DNA of 50,744 nucleotides, taken from assembly GCF_009720865.1 (NCBI RefSeq), contig NZ_WNLA01000033.1, positions 1-50,744 of the forward strand, written 5' to 3'. Of the stretch, positions 49,166 to 50,744 are shown piece by piece. Source of the stretch: Pseudoduganella ginsengisoli. Its GTDB lineage: Bacteria; Pseudomonadota; Gammaproteobacteria; Burkholderiales; Burkholderiaceae_D. The notes below the pieces were generated by a model, which made no database searches, was not told the origin of the DNA, and saw nothing but the letters and a program-made list of their open reading frames with translations. The translations under genes and the position numbers were made by a program. The number at the start of each line of letters is the position of its first letter. The stretch's first letter is position 1.

Positions 49166-49464
49166 CGGTCGATGCCATCCAGTTCCTGCCGCCGCTGCTG
49201 ATGCCGGCCGCACCCGGCCCTGCCGCTGCGGCGCCCGCGCCGTCCGGCCAGTTTGCCGCATGGTTCGGCACGCAGCTGGCAGACGCCAACGCCCAGCTGG
49301 AAAAAGCCGACCTGGGCATCCAGCGCCTGGCGGCCGGCGATGCCGGCAACCTGCACCAGGTCATGATCGACCTGGAACAGGCCAAGCTGTCGGTCCAGCT
49401 GGTCATGCAGGTACGTAATCACATGCTCGACGCTTATCGCGAGCTGATGCAGATGCAAATGTAA
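49162..49464 (+). CDS. fliE: Flagellar hook-basal body adaptor FliE
   Basis: Small protein of 100 residues that joins the MS ring to the rod. The first 30 residues are Pro/Ala-rich; the C-terminal helical part (about 55-98; GNLHQVMIDLEQAKLSVQLVMQVRNHMLDAYRELMQMQM) is the characteristic FliE region. Start overlaps flgC by four bases, and fliF begins ten bases downstream. Confidence 0.92.
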   Translation: MTVDAIQFLPPLLMPAAPGPAAAAPAPSGQFAAWFGTQLADANAQLEKADLGIQRLAAGDAGNLHQVMIDLEQAKLSVQLVMQVRNHMLDAYRELMQMQM

Positions 49465-49474
49465 AGGAAGTAAC

Positions 49475-50744
49475 GTGACTGTATTGCAGGATTTCTGGCA
49501 GCGCCTGGACCGGCGCGCCCGCATCGGCTTCGGCGCCGGAGTGGTGGCCATTGCCGCCGCCACGGCGGTGGCGGGCGGCGCGCTGCTGCGCACGGATTAC
49601 CAGGTGCTGTTTGCCGACCTGGCGCCGCAGGACGCCGCCACGATGACGGCGGAACTGGACAAGATGAAGACGCCTTACCGCCTGGCAGGCGACGGCAACA
49701 CCATCCTCGTGCCCGCCGAGCAAGTGCACAAGACCCGTTTGAAACTGGTTGGCAAGGAATTGCCGCTGCGCGGCGCCGTGGGCCTGGAACTGTTCAATTC
49801 CAGCGAAGTGGGCATGACGGAATTCACGCAGAAAGTCAATTACCAGCGCGCCCTGCAAGGCGAACTGACACGCACCATCCAGGCGCTCGATGAAGTGCAG
49901 TCGGTGCGGGTGCACCTGGTGATGGCGGAGCAGGCGCTGTTCCGCAAGCAGGCGCGCCAGGCCAAAGCTTCCGTCTCGCTGGCGCTCAAGCCGGGGCGCA
50001 CGCTGGAAGCGGCCCAGGTGCAGGGTATCCAGCGCCTCGTCAGCGCCGCCGTGCCGGACATCCGCCCGGCCGACGTCACCATTACCGACCAGCGCGGCCT
50101 GGCGCTGACGCGCGCTGCCGCGCCGGCCGGCGACGACGTGGTCTCCGGCGGCGACGGCCTGGATGACAAGCGCGCCATGGAAACTTACCTGAACAAAAAA
50201 GTCATGGAAGTGCTGGAGCGGGCGTTCGGCCCCGGCCAGGGCATCGCCAGCGTCGACGTCACGCTCAAGCGCGACCATACGAAAACCACGACGGAGAGCG
50301 TGCTGGGCGGCGCTAACGGCGCAGTCGTGCGCGAACGCCTGACTACCCGCGACAACGGCGGCCAGGCCGAACCGGTGGCTGCTTCCGGTGCACAAGGCAC
50401 CGTCAGCCGCGAAGCGGATTACCAGGTGGGCCGCAAGGTCGAGCAAGTGGTGTCCGGCGCGGGCGGTATCGCCCGCATCAACGTCGCTGTCATGCTGCGC
50501 GGCGGCCGCGGCCAGGACCAGCTTGACCGCATCCGCGACCTGGTGGCGCTGGCGGCCGGCGCCGACAAGGCGCGCGGCGACGCGGTCTCCGTCTATTCGA
50601 TGGACCAGGTGGCCGGCCTGCCGCTTGATCCCGCCACGCTGACCGGGACGCACGGCGAACCGGCAGCGGGCGCACCGGCGGCCGGCATGACCGCCACGGC
50701 AGTGCAAGCCGCCGCGCCGCAGCTTCCCGCGTTTGGTTCGGCAG
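49475..50744 (+). CDS. fliF: Flagellar MS-ring protein FliF (C-terminus off window)
   Basis: Inner-membrane ring protein, first 423 residues only. N-terminus with one membrane span (about 22-40), then the ring-building domains with YQVLFADLAPQDAATMTAELDKMKTPYRL, KGVGLELFNSSEVGMTEFTQKVNYQRALQGELTRTI-type sequence (LELFNSSEVGMTEF, NYQRALQGELTRTIQ) and VRVHLVMAEQALFRK. The start is GTG at 49475 with AAAGGAAG upstream, ten bases after fliE. Last visible gene of the operon; fliG and others may follow. Confidence 0.95.
   Translation, partial: MTVLQDFWQRLDRRARIGFGAGVVAIAAATAVAGGALLRTDYQVLFADLAPQDAATMTAELDKMKTPYRLAGDGNTILVPAEQVHKTRLKLVGKELPLRGAVGLELFNSSEVGMTEFTQKVNYQRALQGELTRTIQALDEVQSVRVHLVMAEQALFRKQARQAKASVSLALKPGRTLEAAQVQGIQRLVSAAVPDIRPADVTITDQRGLALTRAAAPAGDDVVSGGDGLDDKRAMETYLNKKVMEVLERAFGPGQGIASVDVTLKRDHTKTTTESVLGGANGAVVRERLTTRDNGGQAEPVAASGAQGTVSREADYQVGRKVEQVVSGAGGIARINVAVMLRGGRGQDQLDRIRDLVALAAGADKARGDAVSVYSMDQVAGLPLDPATLTGTHGEPAAGAPAAGMTATAVQAAAPQLPAFGSA

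Noticed and set aside
1..50744. CRISPR arrays, tRNA or rRNA genes, insertion sequences, prophage genes
   Set aside because: I looked for regularly spaced repeats, cloverleaf-type sequences and transposase or phage motifs and found none that hold up.

Overview
The window looks like the chromosome of a GC-rich beta-proteobacterium, most likely an Oxalobacteraceae member of the Massilia / Duganella / Janthinobacterium type. This rests on the base composition, the gene families (presequence-protease-like M16 peptidase, paired FNR-type regulators, copper oxidase module, DUF5985 pair) and the dense two-component and c-di-GMP signalling. The assignment is inference; no rRNA or other marker gene is present. 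I see no tRNA, CRISPR array, prophage or insertion sequence.

Layout. (1) 1-4693, minus strand: a tight operon of an Hpt protein, a receiver-GGDEF diguanylate cyclase and a MASE1-CHASE hybrid histidine kinase that runs off the left edge. (2) 4694-5043: a gap holding two tandem 24-bp repeats and their mirror images, directly before lrgA-lrgB (5044-6136). (3) 6230-10937: a large M16C peptidase, a winged-helix-like protein with two small DUF5985-like membrane proteins, and exonuclease III. (4) 11321-14938: a copper-response module read from a CueR-type promoter with a 19-bp spacer: Cys-rich and His/Met-rich secreted proteins, a TolC-like lipoprotein and a Tat-exported multicopper oxidase. (5) 14968-20564, minus strand: a cupin protein, an AT-rich orphan, then AraC regulator - TonB-dependent receptor - zinc metallopeptidase lipoprotein, the last two overlapping. 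(6) 20666-25639: ornithine-cyclodeaminase family enzyme with its AraC regulator, a divergent EamA exporter, a membrane TPR protein, and a pair of secreted proteins (CarG-like and a free-standing CHASE2 domain).

(7) 25695-39548 reads as a redox / low-oxygen signalling island. It has a zinc alcohol dehydrogenase, a four-gene phosphorelay (PAS-PAS kinase, single receiver, receiver-kinase hybrid, NarL-type regulator), a divergent GGDEF-EAL protein, two FNR-type [4Fe-4S] regulators, a tandem universal stress protein, a beta-CASP metallo-beta-lactamase RNase-like protein and a ChrA transporter. A perfect FNR site lies between the phosphorelay operon and the GGDEF-EAL gene, and FNR-like sites precede the stress protein and the RNase-like gene, so the two FNR proteins probably regulate their neighbours.

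(8) 39549-50744: an AT-rich leader, then an uninterrupted flagellar operon fliQ-fliR-flhB-flhA-flgF-flgG-flgA-flgH-flgI-flgB-flgC-fliE-fliF (cut by the right edge). Genes overlap or nearly touch throughout. The order differs from the usual beta-proteobacterial flagellar operons, and fliP is absent from its usual place before fliQ, suggesting a second, separately inherited flagellar system. Gene starts were moved from the longest open frame where a Shine-Dalgarno sequence or family alignment supported it; flgF and the PAS kinase appear to start at TTG.
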